A stretch of DNA of 64,000 nucleotides. It comes from Lichenostomus cassidix. Lineage: Eukaryota; Chordata; Aves; Passeriformes; Meliphagidae. The DNA is taken from the NCBI GenBank assembly GCA_008360975.2, contig CM039182.1, positions 106,010,443 to 106,074,442 on the forward strand. The letters run 5' to 3'. The notes under the pieces were generated by a model. The model was not told the DNA's origin. It ran no database searches and saw only the letters and a program-made list of their open reading frames with translations. Each line of letters begins with the position of its first letter. The stretch's first letter is position 1. Both the position numbers and the translations under genes were made by a program. Below, piece by piece: positions 1 to 11,773 of the stretch.

Positions 1-3000
1 GAATGAAGAAGATAAAAATATTGAAATAATATACTTTGCACAAAGAAAGAAAAATAGAATGTGTGCGCACATCTTTCTTTGAAATTATACTGTTCTGTCT
101 TGTTTTACTGCAAAAATAAAGAACATAAGAATGCAGGAGAAGTCTATCATGCCTCACCTCTTTTGCTTTCCAGTTTCTATTTGCTCCTTTATTTTCCATA
201 CTTTAAAATCTCATTTAACATTCTCTTGAGAAGGAGAGCACAAGATTACAATCTAACGATTGTAATGAGAATGGGTTACGTTTGTGCCATTTCCCATTTT
301 CATTACAATCTTTGTGGCAAGAGTAATGTAACAGAATTTTTAATGTCTTATATATTGCATGAACTTTTTTTTTCAGCAAGCTCCTGCTACATTTCAATGG
401 ATGATGCTGTTGCAGAACATTGCAACTTTGATCTTTTTATAGCTTGCATTACGATCACATTGGCAATTTCACCCACTTCCCCAAAGTGGAAAATATTTTG
501 ATATACAGCTTGCTGCTACAAAAGCCAGTCATCTACACATACTGTACATACCTAGAAAATTGTTTTCCCCAAAATCCCAGCTGTGGCTGAGTACAAGATA
601 CTGACATCACCAAAGATGTGTGTTTCTCTGAGTGGTACTACGGGAATTGTAGATTGCAGAATCTGAGCAGAAGAATAGAGCAGTTTGTTTCTTGAAAGGT
701 AGGGACAGCTCTTGGAGAGAAGTATGTTTCACGTGTTCAGCATGCCACTGATTTTCCAAAATGTATAAACATTTCTATAAAGCTTTTCATAGTGATGAAC
801 AACTAAGGGAAAGATAGGTGGTGGACCAGGACAAATTCTCAATAAAAAAGGGACCAGAATGAGCTTGGCAAGGGAACCAGTGGTTTAAGCTATGCTATAG
901 AAGCAGCAGGCACCATCTAGCAGTTTCTCTGGATTTGTTAATGCAAGTGGTTAACAAGAGTCATTCTTAACACAGGAGCTAACTAGGGAAAAAGAGAAGT
1001 GTGCTGAAATAGCTAGCTCAAGGGCACCATCCCTGAGGGGATCTTCACAAACCTTATGTGACCAGAAAGGCTTCAAAGGGAAAGGCATCTACACCTAACG
1101 GGGGATCTTCCTCAAATTCCTTGCCTACCTTTATGGGGCAGAAAGAGAATGATGACATTGACAAAAAGCTGAGAAATCCTCAGGCTTTTATATTGTGGAG
1201 GGCTGCAGAGTCACAACAGCCTCAAACTGAGGGGATGGTGGAAGACCAGGCTCCAGGTGCACCAAAGAGAGTAAGCATGGGGATATGGATTAGCATTAGT
1301 CAAATTAGCACTCATTTGACTGGGTGTGGGTGGCTCTACTCCTTAGTGACTGGAAACATTTCCCTTTTAGACAATGCAGCCTGGTGAAAAAAAAAACCAG
1401 AGAAAATGTTAGGGAGATGAATGGGCTTGAATTTGAGCATAAACTTAACCTTTGGCCAGGACTATAAATTCTATTGACATAGACATCTTGTTGATTAATA
1501 CAGAATAATGATACTGAATTAAAAAAAAAAAAAATTGAGAGTAGCACCTCCTTGCAAGATCAGAAGAGAAGACAATGCCAGCATTTTTTTGAGACAGCCT
1601 TCATTTGGCAGATTCATGTTCCTGCTTAAGAAGCTTTATTTCCTTGATGCATACGGTAGATGCTGGCATCCTTTAGATCAATGCCTATGGACATATCCAC
1701 AGCATGGCAAGGCAATGGGTGGAGGAAAAAGACATCCTCATTTTGAAAACATTCAACAGACGACTTCCAGATTATGAAATTTCTGGACAAAGCCATTTAT
1801 GAAAAGATGCACAAGATTACATTTCATACTTTACCCACAGGAGTTGAATTTTAACCCTGCCTCTTGTCTGTTCAACTTCTGTTGCACTTGATATAAGCTG
1901 GGCACATCTACTCTGAGACTCGAATTTTTTTCCCTTTGAGTCTAAATTTAACACTGCAGACCCTCAGGATAAAACCAGTTGAGCCCTTTGGAGGGAAAAC
2001 GTTCATCCTCTTTATCAGAGTGGCTTTCCCGGTGGCTTTCACTTCAGCGAGAAGAGTGTCTGGGATAATTGCTCTTTCCACAGAGGATCAATACTGTGTA
2101 ATTAATCAAGATGAAATCATTCTTTGCACTTCTCCAGGTTTCATCCTTGAGACGTATCCTCAGATTCACTGGCTCCTGGAGATAGCAACGCTCTCCTACT
2201 GCACTACCCCAAGACACCCTGGGGGCAAAACCATCACAATCCAGCTGTCCAGAGTCTAGCCTGACATATCTTAATAGATGAAAAGAGACAAGAAGACCCA
2301 GATGCCTCTTTATTAGGACCATCCTCTCTGCAGAGACAACAAGCCCTCAAAATCTACCACAGTCAGTGTAACGTTGGCATCAAGGGACTCTTATTCCCTC
2401 CCAGGAAACATGCCACCAAACTTGCAGTGATTACAAAGCAGAAGCATGCACTTTAGAAATACACCTAGCAGAGCCCCAGATCACAGTGAGAATAATTCAG
2501 CTAACATTTCCACAGTTTGCAGAGTTTGCTTAGCTGTGATTGATCACATGAATCACACATTCCTGTTTAATTTCTGTTACAGGGCGAGCATATTTTAAAT
2601 CCAGTGCCTTGTATGAAACAACACAGGAAATAATTTTAAAAATACATTTTCTATGAAGAACCAAAAATGAACATTTAATATTAAAGTAATTTTCCTCTCT
2701 GTCAGGTCAGATTTTTTCCCCAAATTTCAAAATGCCAGAGGGAAAAAAGAAATGAAAAGACTATTGAATCAGTTCTAATGGACTTAAGACAAAATGAAAC
2801 ATTTCAAGCAGTTCATTTGACCTGGAAACATTTCCCTTTTAGTATAAATATTTTTATGTTTCATCCTAATTTGGGCTAAAAAGGCTGGAATTTCCCACAA
2901 ATTCCAATCATCTCCACTTATGTTTAAGATTCCTCCTGTCTGTCAGGCTCTTTATCCCTCTCTATTAAGCACACTCAAGACAAAATGACTCCTAAAAAGA

Positions 3001-3520
3001 TTGCTGGCCATTCTGAAATTGCTGAAATTAAGTAGCTGGTGAAGACAATTATAAATAATACATCCAGTTGTGTTTATTACAGAAAGATATTAAAAGAATG
3101 ACTGGAATTTTCCATTGGTTTGGATAAGCAATGAAGACATTTTAGTAGACCTGAGCTGAGAAACAGCATTGGCTCAAGTGATTGTGCCTTGATTCAGTTT
3201 ACATTAAAGGGAAGAACAAATAAAAGTAAGGTTGGAACTAATGTTCTCCATTTCAAAAGGGCATGGACTAAGTGCTCTGAGCTCTGAGCGCCCCAGCCGC
3301 CAAAGTCAACACACTGTGTGTCTCTGCAGCGGGATGGGAAAGAGGCTGGAGGATTCTTCGAATCACTGGTGCTTATAAGATCTCAAAGCAGTATTCCTAG
3401 CAGAAGGAAAAAACCCAATCATCTATGGACCTGCAGGATAAAGAGCCACTTAAAGAGCCTTTAGTTCAAACTTCAGTAAGAGTAATGACACTGAACAGAA
3501 GTGCGGAGGGAAGATATATA
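1..3520. other. Single-copy AT-rich DNA, no gene recognised
   Basis: I see no recognisable gene, RNA or well-preserved repeat. Open frames here are short (longest 146 codons at 61-501 on the plus strand) and show no signal peptide, domain or repeat pattern I know. The sequence is AT-rich with scattered homopolymers, for example a run of A near 1520. It is either intergenic or intronic. Old, unrecognisable transposon remnants are possible. Confidence 0.6.
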
Positions 3521-3638
3521 ATGGGAATGAGGTTTTACTACACTGGAAACAGCAGCAAAATAATCTAAAAGCTTAATAGTATGGGAATAAGATTTTACTA
3601 ACTGGAAACAACAGAAAAAAATCCAAGAGCTTAATTGT
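3521..3638. repeat. Two-copy tandem duplication, 60-bp period
   Basis: Two adjacent copies start with ATGGGAATRA at 3521 and 3581. Both continue through GRTTTTACTA, CTGGAAACARCAG and AGCTTAAT, with a handful of substitutions and a small length change in the second copy. The divergence (roughly 80-85% identity by eye) shows an old duplication, not a live satellite. No function is implied. Confidence 0.8.
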
Positions 3639-3829
3639 CTCCAGTTGGGAGGACCTGGATAATCTCATTCAGAATTCAGACAGAACTGGCACATGAAACT
3701 ACAGGAACTTGCAGGTATTCATGATGAGCCTATCTACTCATGGGATTACAAAATAGTAAAGGCAGTATCTACAGTTAAGTGAGAGAAGAAAAGAGATTTC
3801 ACAATTACAAGTTAGTCTGTTCTCAAATG

Positions 3830-4150
3830 TCTGAAGGCTTTGGAACAAATTTTGAAAGAAAGAAGTAATTTAAGTCATTGAGATAAACTGGGAATGGACT
3901 AAAATATTACCAAAGGGTTTGGATTTGCTAATGGTAGGTTGTTTTAGACTCACTTGATAGGATTTTTAAGAGATAAAAGATTTTCTAGACAAAGGAAACA
4001 TGGTAGATATAATTTATCTGAGCTTCAGCAAAGCATTTAATAAGGTGTCAGATGGGAAGTAATTTTTATAACTAGAGAAAATAGAGATGCACAAAGGAAA
4101 TGTTGAGTGGGAGCCTGCTGAAATGAAGATGACCAGTTGCAGTACTGCAA
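3830..4150 (+). mobile_element. Decayed CR1 LINE fragment, reverse transcriptase region
   Basis: The stretch follows the CR1 ORF2 reverse-transcriptase region as I remember it. Near 3838 it has the 'GGAACAAATTTTGAAAGAAAG' type of sequence. Around 3988-4050 it can be read as DKGNMVDIIYLSFSKAFNKV, where the CR1 consensus has VDVIYLDFSKAFDTV. Both aspartates of that RT block are replaced (S and N), and the surrounding frame is broken, so it is inactive. The plus-strand homology may begin earlier, near 3650. It is much older than the CR1 copies at 57-62 kb. Confidence 0.75.
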
Positions 4151-7100
4151 AGAGAGCTAAAGGAGGGACAGGAATGAACTTTCTCTACATTCAGTTTTGA
4201 GATATTTCTACTTTCTCTCTTTCCTGGAAACTTGAATATGATTAGAGAAAGTCATTACTTTTGGGACTCTGATTGGGATACTAATGATTATCCACAGCTA
4301 AAAGAAAATATTAACACAGAAGAGGATGAGGGCAGTAGACAGAAAGAGATGCATTATAGGAATAGAATAAAATAAAGGCTCATTCTTTGAGGGACTGTTA
4401 CCACAGCTGCTGTAAAAGGAGCTCTCATCAGTTGAAAATGACTGAGATGAGTTAAGCTGGTATAGGAGCTAAGGAGAGCATGAACGACTCTAAGCTGCCA
4501 GTGGGGTCCACCTTTGCAAAGGCAGAATCCAGCCCATGCCAGGCAAGATTGTCCCAGCAGTAACAGCAAAGTATTAAAATAATACTTCAAAATACTGTGA
4601 AAAACAGTGCTGCAACAAGATCTGAAATACTGTTGGCATATTCAGCTAGCAAAATGAAATCTTGAAGGCATAAAGAACTGCCCTATCTTGGATAAACAGT
4701 TTGTAAATACCTGCTAGAGGAGGAAAAACAAGCCATCCATTGGCCATCCATCCATTTCCACTGTATAGAAACCAGCCTCCCATAAATTTAGAAAATCCAG
4801 AAATTAAAAAAAAAAGGAAAAAAAAAGGTTTCTAACAGAATAGCAACATTCCAAATGGAACATGATCAACACATCAAGTTGCTGGCTTGTTTCAACAACA
4901 GAGATTTGTCCCTATATGACAGGATTTATATGACATGGTACCTGCACAGCATGGTGTTTTCCAACCCTCTTCCAGGCCAATATTTCCATTCCCAGCTATG
5001 TTTTGAAACAGAAATATTTCCCTCTCCTCCAGAAAAAGATTGCAGTTCTGCATGTACAGTCATACAAACTATAGTAGGATTGAGATTGAGGAACAAGCAG
5101 CAGGAATTCACCCTGGCAGTGTGGGACAAAGTCACTGTGAAGGGCAGAGAAGAGATTGCAGAGATGGCAGTTGAAGGGGACATTGGCTGAAGTGGTGTTT
5201 ACCATTATTATCTTCTCTGCTCATAAGTCCTTAGCACTACAAGGATTAAAATGAAAGTTATGGATGGTCCTACAAAAAGCTGTTGAAAAAAGCCCCCAAC
5301 CCTTTATTAATGGTATTGTTTTCCCTTGAAAGCATAAATACCTTGTTTTTTCAGGTGCTCTGGATTAAATAGCTTGAAATGTAGGCAGAAATTACATTTG
5401 ACGTTGTGAGAATTGGAAGCATTGATAAAATATGCTGGTTAGAAGACTGGAGGAGAAAATAGGTGTATCAGAGAATTAACAAAACAGCTTAGAAACAATC
5501 TTGCTATTAGCAGGGAGGAAAGAAGAGGTAGTAAAATTGGGAAGCCAATTAGGCTGGAAAAAGGCACCAAAATGCAATAGGGAAGGAAAACATAAGCATG
5601 GGGGAAAAAAGCAGTAAGCAGAAACATCCAGTACAGTATTACAGAAACATCCAAGGTAATTCTTCTATGAAATACCTAATCAAATCCCCGTGGGTTCTCA
5701 CGTGGAACCTGAGGGGAACCTGTCAGAGGTGAATGGAGTCCCTGGAGGCTTCCCAGTAAGTCAGCTGTGCCTCTTCTTGCTGCTGGTGGTTTCATCTGAG
5801 GTGCTAGGCTGGTTGCTGAGCTATAGGTATAAATACACTGATGATGCTGATGCTACACAGGGCAATTGCCTTCAGCAGAGAGACAGGACAGGTAGCTGGA
5901 GAGGAAGAGGGAGACAAACTGAGGGAGATGTTAAAATTCTGGACCAATATGCCCTAAAGGTTATCGAGGAATGCCTCTGGTGAACACACCAGAACTCAGG
6001 GAGGTGGAGCACTGCCATGGGAACAAGAGAGAAAAAGGATTTTGGAAGCTCCACAGAGGGGGAAGTAAATAAGCAGTCAGCTATGACAGAGAGCCGAAGC
6101 AATGAAGAAGCATAATAATATATAATGCTATTTCAAAACAACAGATGGGAATAGGGAATTGATAGTGAAACGATTAATACTAGCAATGAGAGAACTAAAC
6201 ACCTTTAAAATGCACAGTATTTAATATGAGCCAAGCCAAAGACTCAAAGCAATTCATAAATTAACAAAGAATAACATATACAGTGGCAAAGAGCAAAGTG
6301 AACCCAAATATATGCCAAGTGCCTGCAGATGGAAAGGAGGATTCCTTTGAGGGGTAAGACTTTTAAGTGTGATATGAGCAGCAGCTGGGAAGCCCCTGTA
6401 ACATCATGGGGAAAAGAGAACAACCTTCACTGCTGTCCCAGTTGCACCCAGCCTCTCCCAGCAGCTGAGGCTCCCCAGACCTGCAGGAGAGCCTCACATA
6501 CCAGGCTGGTGATATGTGGGACCTGTTCTGCGCTAGAGCATTGCCGGTGCATTCCTCTGAGCTCTCTCTCACCTGGGACTCGATGGGGATGCTTGGGTCC
6601 CACTTGCAACCCCAGAAAACTGGCATCCCACACTTGCCACACCAAACCAGCATGAACCAGACACAGGGCTCTATGGGCCAAGGTTTGTGTTCTTCTTTGA
6701 TCCTTTAAAATGGAGTTTCTTATAGAGGCTTTGGAGTTCTTCAAGGTTTTCACTCCTCCACAGTTCCCTAGCTGTTGTTTTCACTCTGCTGCAAGTTTGA
6801 ACTCAATTTATACTTAAGTTCCAGTAGCTAGTGTTGACATTATAAACAGCACATACAAACTCACTGATTCCATACACAAATTAACCCACAGGTGTGCACT
6901 TTATATGACTCAATGCTTGTTAACACAATCTATATAACTCAGAGGGAGTTGATGGAAGGGAAGTAACTACGAAGGCAAGAAAGAGAGAGGGCTGGAGCTG
7001 TGCATTTCTCCTGGTGAAGCTGTGGGTGGATGACCAGTATCAATCATTTTGGAAAACTTGGCCACAGAAAATCAGCCAATGTTCAGCAAAGAAACAGGGG

Positions 7101-10100
7101 CAAAGATGCAGAAGATTAGAAGTGATGGACACTGTCAGTGTCTTATTAGAAAGCCAAGGGATAAAGGGTATTCATCACAAGCAAATTAAGGATTTTAGCT
7201 ACCATTTCTCAGCTGAGCTGCAGCAACCGACCTTTTATTTCCCAGACACTCCTAAATGCAAAGAAAAAGATTAATGTAAACCAACAATGCCAGTTAGTAC
7301 AACTTCTAACTGGTTCAACTGTGCCTGGGCTTGGACATCTGGCAACCAGGATGCTAAACTGGGAAGTCTAGGGGAAAGGTTGGGTCAGATTTGTTCTGGT
7401 TTTCCTTTCTGATTGTTCCTTCCAGTTAGATAGCAAATTCTTCATCAGGTTGCCAAGATTTTCAATATGACAAGAGTCGTTTTGTGTGGTTTTGCTTGTT
7501 GGATATGCTTTTAAATTGCTGTAATGGAACCATTTGAGAAAACAATAGGGAGAAATTAAAAATATGTATTTAAAACAGAATTAAAAATGAAAGGAACAGA
7601 TGTGTACCATGCATGACACAGGAACTTTCAAATGCAAAGGAAATGCATATATTACAATGAAAGACTAAGTAGTACATATACAACAGCATTTTCCATTCCT
7701 TTTTGCCTTATACACATGTTTTACACATACATAAATTATTTTTCCTTTTGTTTTATCCCTTTTTTAAAATCAGAATATTCAAACATTCTATTTAAGAACC
7801 AGAAGGGGATGAAAGATTGCATTTGGCAGGTCTCTTTTGTGCTATAATTTGTTTCTTTGTGGAAATGCAGCAAAGGGTGACTTTTATTATGTGTTAGGTA
7901 AGAATCTGCATAGAGCAACTTCCAGCTGTTGACCATGCGATTAGGCCGTTAAAGTGCAAAAATCACTGTTTACAAATACCCATAATTACTATAATTTTCA
8001 TGCAAAATCTACACTCACCTAAAACCAGACCACATGCCAGTTCTTTCCTGGCCAAAATGGCTATTTCTTTCTGTCTTGAAGTCTCAGTCACATATTGAAA
8101 AAAAATATCTGCAGAATAGAATATATTTTGACTGCAGAAATAGATTTTGCATGAATAGACTCCTGAGGCATCCAACAGTTTCAATAATGTTTTCTATTCC
8201 AGGGGAGCAAAAAATATTTTTCCTTGATAGCATTTATTTTATATTCACTGCACTGGAATTACTTTTTCAAAATTCTGCCAGCAAAGACTTATCGTATGTG
8301 GGTGCCATTGCTGTAACATAAAGATAAGGATGGAGGCTTATTCCACTCATAAGCTCATGAGTCTGTAAATTGGAACTATCCTTCATAGTACAATGCATTT
8401 TACCAGTCCAAATATTTTTCTTAAAGACAAGACAGGAGTTTTTTCTTGGAAGTATTTTCCTTCGGTGACTTAAGGAAGCATATTCATGGACTACTTATGA
8501 AAGGAAATACACAAACAATGGAACACTGCTGGTTTCTCTGGATGGGGGAAGAGTCCACATTATTCCAGCAGCTTCAGAATCAGTCATTTGAGCAGCTGCC
8601 CTAAACAGGAAAATGTTGTCTGGGGAGCAGCAGATAAGGTAAGATAGACCCAAGGACCTCAGAGGACAGAGCTGCATCCTAATTTGATGATCCAGGTGCA
8701 AATAAATGGCTCCACTCATTTCAAAGATGGGACGGGTGACATATCTGGATCTGAATTTGGATTAAATCATCAGAAATGTTCAGGCCTGTGATTTTGTTGC
8801 TGGCCAAATGACTATGGTTATTACAACCAAACGTGACAATACAATGACATTTTACCTAGGGGCAGGAATGCAGGGGAGATTAAAATGAGAACTGACTCGA
8901 GCCTTCACCAGGAAATTGAATCTAACCCTTTTTGAAGTTAAACATTTTGATATAAAATTTTTCATCGTATGGCTGACCTGCATAAAATGACTGAATTCCC
9001 GGTGCACTGCGAATGCTTTGTGTGCTGCAGTTAAATAGTTCTAGAGATGGGAACCAGATTAACTTTGAAATCTCCATCCTGCCCTCACAAACAGCAGTTC
9101 AGCTCCTCTCATGCCCACAGAAGTTTGCTGTCAGACCCAATATTTTGATCATGGTCCTGCATAGATCTACTAGGAGAAGAAATAATGATATAGTTGCGAG
9201 AGCCCTAGCGGTTGGCCAATGCTGGATCCCTCTCCAATGCCATTAGTGATGAGGCTCAAACAATAGCAACCGTGCTGGGGAATTGAAGGGAAGAAAAGGC
9301 TGGTGATGTCAAGACCCGTCTGGTTCTCTTCAAGCCATTGTGCTGTGTGTTGCAATATTAAACCTCTCCTACATTATGGGCTAAATTATGGGCTTCTCAG
9401 AAGTCTTTGACCAGTGAGGGACAACACATTGTTCCACAGATTTCTGGCTTAAGAGGAACTGCAAATTGTCCAGTCTGATCTCTCTCCCATTTAATCATTA
9501 AGAAGCTGCCATGTTCCATCCACGCACTCTTGCATTGGCCCAAAGATGTTAGATAGACAAAAATATTTCAACTTTTCAAAGAGTCACTGCCAGGAGAGAA
9601 TGAAGCCTCTGCTGGGGCAGCCATGCCTGGCCCATCTCTACTGGAGGGAAATGTCCTGCTGATGAATCTCATCAATCTTCAATCAATGGCTCAGCTCTCT
9701 TAAAACTGAACTGGAGGTACATCCAGGCCTCCTCTATTTCCTGTGGGTTCTCACAGTAGCTCCCCTGGTGTGTCTCTATGTCTACAGCATGGCAGGCTGT
9801 GTTCTGAGGCAGAGCTGAGGTGTTCCCTGCCCATCCTGTACCATCCTGCCATGAAAAGCTCAGCCCTTTTTTGGCCCTACAACAATGAGCTATCGGATGC
9901 CGGGAGGATAAACTGGCACAGCAGTGTTTGCCTTCCCAAAGAAGTAGCATTGCTTCTCCTACAGGCCTCAATGTAGAATTAAATCCTGTTGTTGTAGGTC
10001 TGGATCGCCAAACTAGCAGATCTGCCCCAAAGAGCTTTCAGCAAACATAGGTGATGGTGAGAAGAGATGATAAAACAGTGGGGGAAACCCAAGGTCATGG

Positions 10101-11238
10101 TGAGATGATAATGATAGATGTAATAAGCAGCAGTGACAACACACAATCACACCACTGCCCTTTTTTAGCTTAGATTTGAACCTTTGGGCTTTGCTAATTA
10201 TAATGACACAGTAAAAACTAAAAGGGGAAATTACCCACCAAAAAAAAAAAAAAAAAAAAAGGCTGTTAACCACTTCATCTCTACGGCCACACTGCATATT
10301 TTGTGCTTTGCTCTAATTGTTCAGTAGAGGCTCCATTAAAGTCAGTGGAAAGTCAGGGTATCCCTCGTGGATTATGCTGTAGCAAAGTAGTTTAAATTTA
10401 ATCTAGAGTTGGATTTAACACATTTAAAAGAGAGCAAATTCACTGTTCAGTCTAACAGTCCAGTCAATACTTGAAGCTGATAGTTCTTACTCTGGCACTG
10501 CATTTTTATATTCTGACAGAAGGCAGAAATTATGTCCATGATCATCCTATCATTAGTGGCTCCAGTTGTTTTTTCCCAAACACAAAAGAAAGCCAGATGC
10601 CCTGTGCTCAAAGAACAGCCACGGGATTTTGGTGCTTCTTTGAAATTCCCATATATGTTCAGAAAAAGGTAGAAGAACAAACCAGAAACAGAATTTGTGG
10701 AATATTATATTTGAACATGGAGTTGGAAGACCTATTCCCTAGCAATAGCCCTCCAAAACACTAACTGGTGATTCGATAAATAAACCAGTTCAATTCTATC
10801 ATCACAACACTTTTTGCTTCCAGTGCCCTAACTGGAAGGCAGTTTTTGAGCCTCACTCTTCTGCTGTTAAGATGCCTGAATTCCATTAACTGTTTCAAAA
10901 TGAATTTATGCCCGTGTAGTTTTATGTGAGTTTTGCCTTTTTGCTGTCATAGGTCTCCAGTTCTCCTGGTGTTGAGCACCAACCACCTCTAGGAATGAAT
11001 GCCACTGCTGTGAATATGTAGTAACACAGAAACAGCCTTCCCTTTAACACTGACCAGCAGCAGGGGTGCCAGGGAGAGCTCGGAAACTGATGGGAACTGG
11101 TGAAAAATTGGGATGAGTCCCTGGGGCTCACCTGGGGAGGAAAAATTTGGGCAGAGTGGGAATGGGCCTGTGAATTTCCCTCTTTCTCCTTCAAGACTCC
11201 TTCCCCCAGAAACAGTTGGAGAATCCTGCTTCCTCTTT
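4151..11238. other. Single-copy AT-rich DNA, no gene recognised
   Basis: This 7-kb interval has no gene, RNA or confident repeat apart from a run of 21 A at 10240-10260. Open frames of up to about 118 codons overlap on both strands and look like chance. A short stretch near 10325-10370 (CCATTAAAGTCAGTGGAAAG) resembles the MITE-like family at 40.7 and 55.2 kb but is too short to call. The sequence just left of 11239 flanks a solo LTR. Confidence 0.55.
10240..10260. repeat. Poly-A run, 21 bp
   Basis: There are 21 uninterrupted A residues. No processed retrocopy with a matching target-site duplication is visible upstream, so I read it as a simple homopolymer, not the tail of a retrocopy. Confidence 0.9.
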
Positions 11239-11243
11239 CTCCA
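11239..11243. repeat. Target-site duplication CTCCA, left copy
   Basis: CTCCA lies directly before the TG that starts the LTR on the plus strand. The same five bases follow the LTR at 11769-11773. A 5-bp duplication is typical of ERVL-like (class III) and some gamma-type elements. Confidence 0.8.
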
Positions 11244-11506
11244 TGTGTTGGTTTGAAAACAAACCAGTGGGAGATCACAAGTCAGGATTGAAATTAAAAA
11301 AAAATAAGTGAAATAATACAAGGAAAAGCACTGACAAAGTCAGATACAACCTAACACCCTGTTAGGGTGGTAGTAGCAGTCCAACTAAGTAGTCCAGTTG
11401 AAGCGGTGATCCTGTGAAGGTCTAGTCTCCAGCTGAAGATCCAGTGGTAGCTCTCATCCTCTGGGAACCCAGTAGACAGGGCTAGCTCAGGCAGTTCCAA
11501 GGCCAG

Positions 11507-11514
11507 GTTATATC
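11507..11514 (-). promoter_or_regulatory. TATA-like box of the minus-strand solo LTR
   Basis: The minus strand reads GATATAAC within GTGGATATAACCTGG. Its place, about 255 bp inside the LTR 5' end, fits a U3/R promoter. Just upstream in the minus-strand sense (11515-11520) is CACGTG, an E-box. Whether it is active cannot be told from sequence. Confidence 0.55.
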
Positions 11515-11600
11515 CACGTGGGAACACCTGGCTCCTCCCTCCTGGGCAGAGTATCCCACAATGGGATGAGATAAGTCCATGAGTCACACGGTGGGTCCCT

Positions 11601-11712
11601 GATGGCCCATTGCCTGTCATGCGGGGTGGGTCATCAGCAGCTGGTAACAGCTAATGGATGGCCCATTGCCTGTCATCCGGAGTGGGTCATTAGCAGGTGA
11701 TAGCAGCTAACG
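11601..11712 (-). repeat. 56-bp direct duplication in LTR U3
   Basis: Two adjacent 56-bp copies start with GATGGCCCATTGCCTGTCAT at 11601 and 11657. They share GTGGGTCAT, AGCAG and AGCTAA blocks with a few substitutions. The position inside U3 resembles the enhancer direct repeats common in retroviral LTRs. Confidence 0.85.
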
Positions 11713-11768
11713 GCCCACAGCTGGTGGTAATAGAATACTTAGCTACATCTATATTGCAACCTAGGACA

Positions 11769-11773
11769 CTCCA
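11769..11773. repeat. Target-site duplication CTCCA, right copy
   Basis: It matches 11239-11243 exactly and follows directly after the ACA end of the LTR. Together the two copies fix the LTR boundaries. Confidence 0.8.

Larger units (their letters stand above)
11244..11768 (-). mobile_element. Solo LTR of an endogenous retrovirus (ERVL-like), 525 bp
   Basis: On the minus strand it begins TGTCCTAGGTTG and ends CAAACCAACACA, so it has the TG...CA ends and a short imperfect terminal inverted repeat of retroviral LTRs. Identical 5-bp CTCCA duplications flank it. A TATA-like box (GATATAAC, minus strand) sits at 11507-11514, putting U3 on the high-coordinate side. A 56-bp direct duplication lies in U3. 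No internal gag/pol sequence or second LTR follows, so this is a solo LTR left by LTR-LTR recombination. The ERVL assignment rests on the 5-bp duplication and general resemblance to avian LTRs, and is the less certain part. Confidence 0.85.

Noticed and set aside
61..501. 146-codon plus-strand frame
   Set aside because: It is rich in F, Y and L as expected from AT-rich DNA, and no transmembrane-protein family is recognised.
7632..7936. Short overlapping frames in AT-rich sequence
   Set aside because: Hydrophobic-looking peptides come from T-rich codons; there is no further support.
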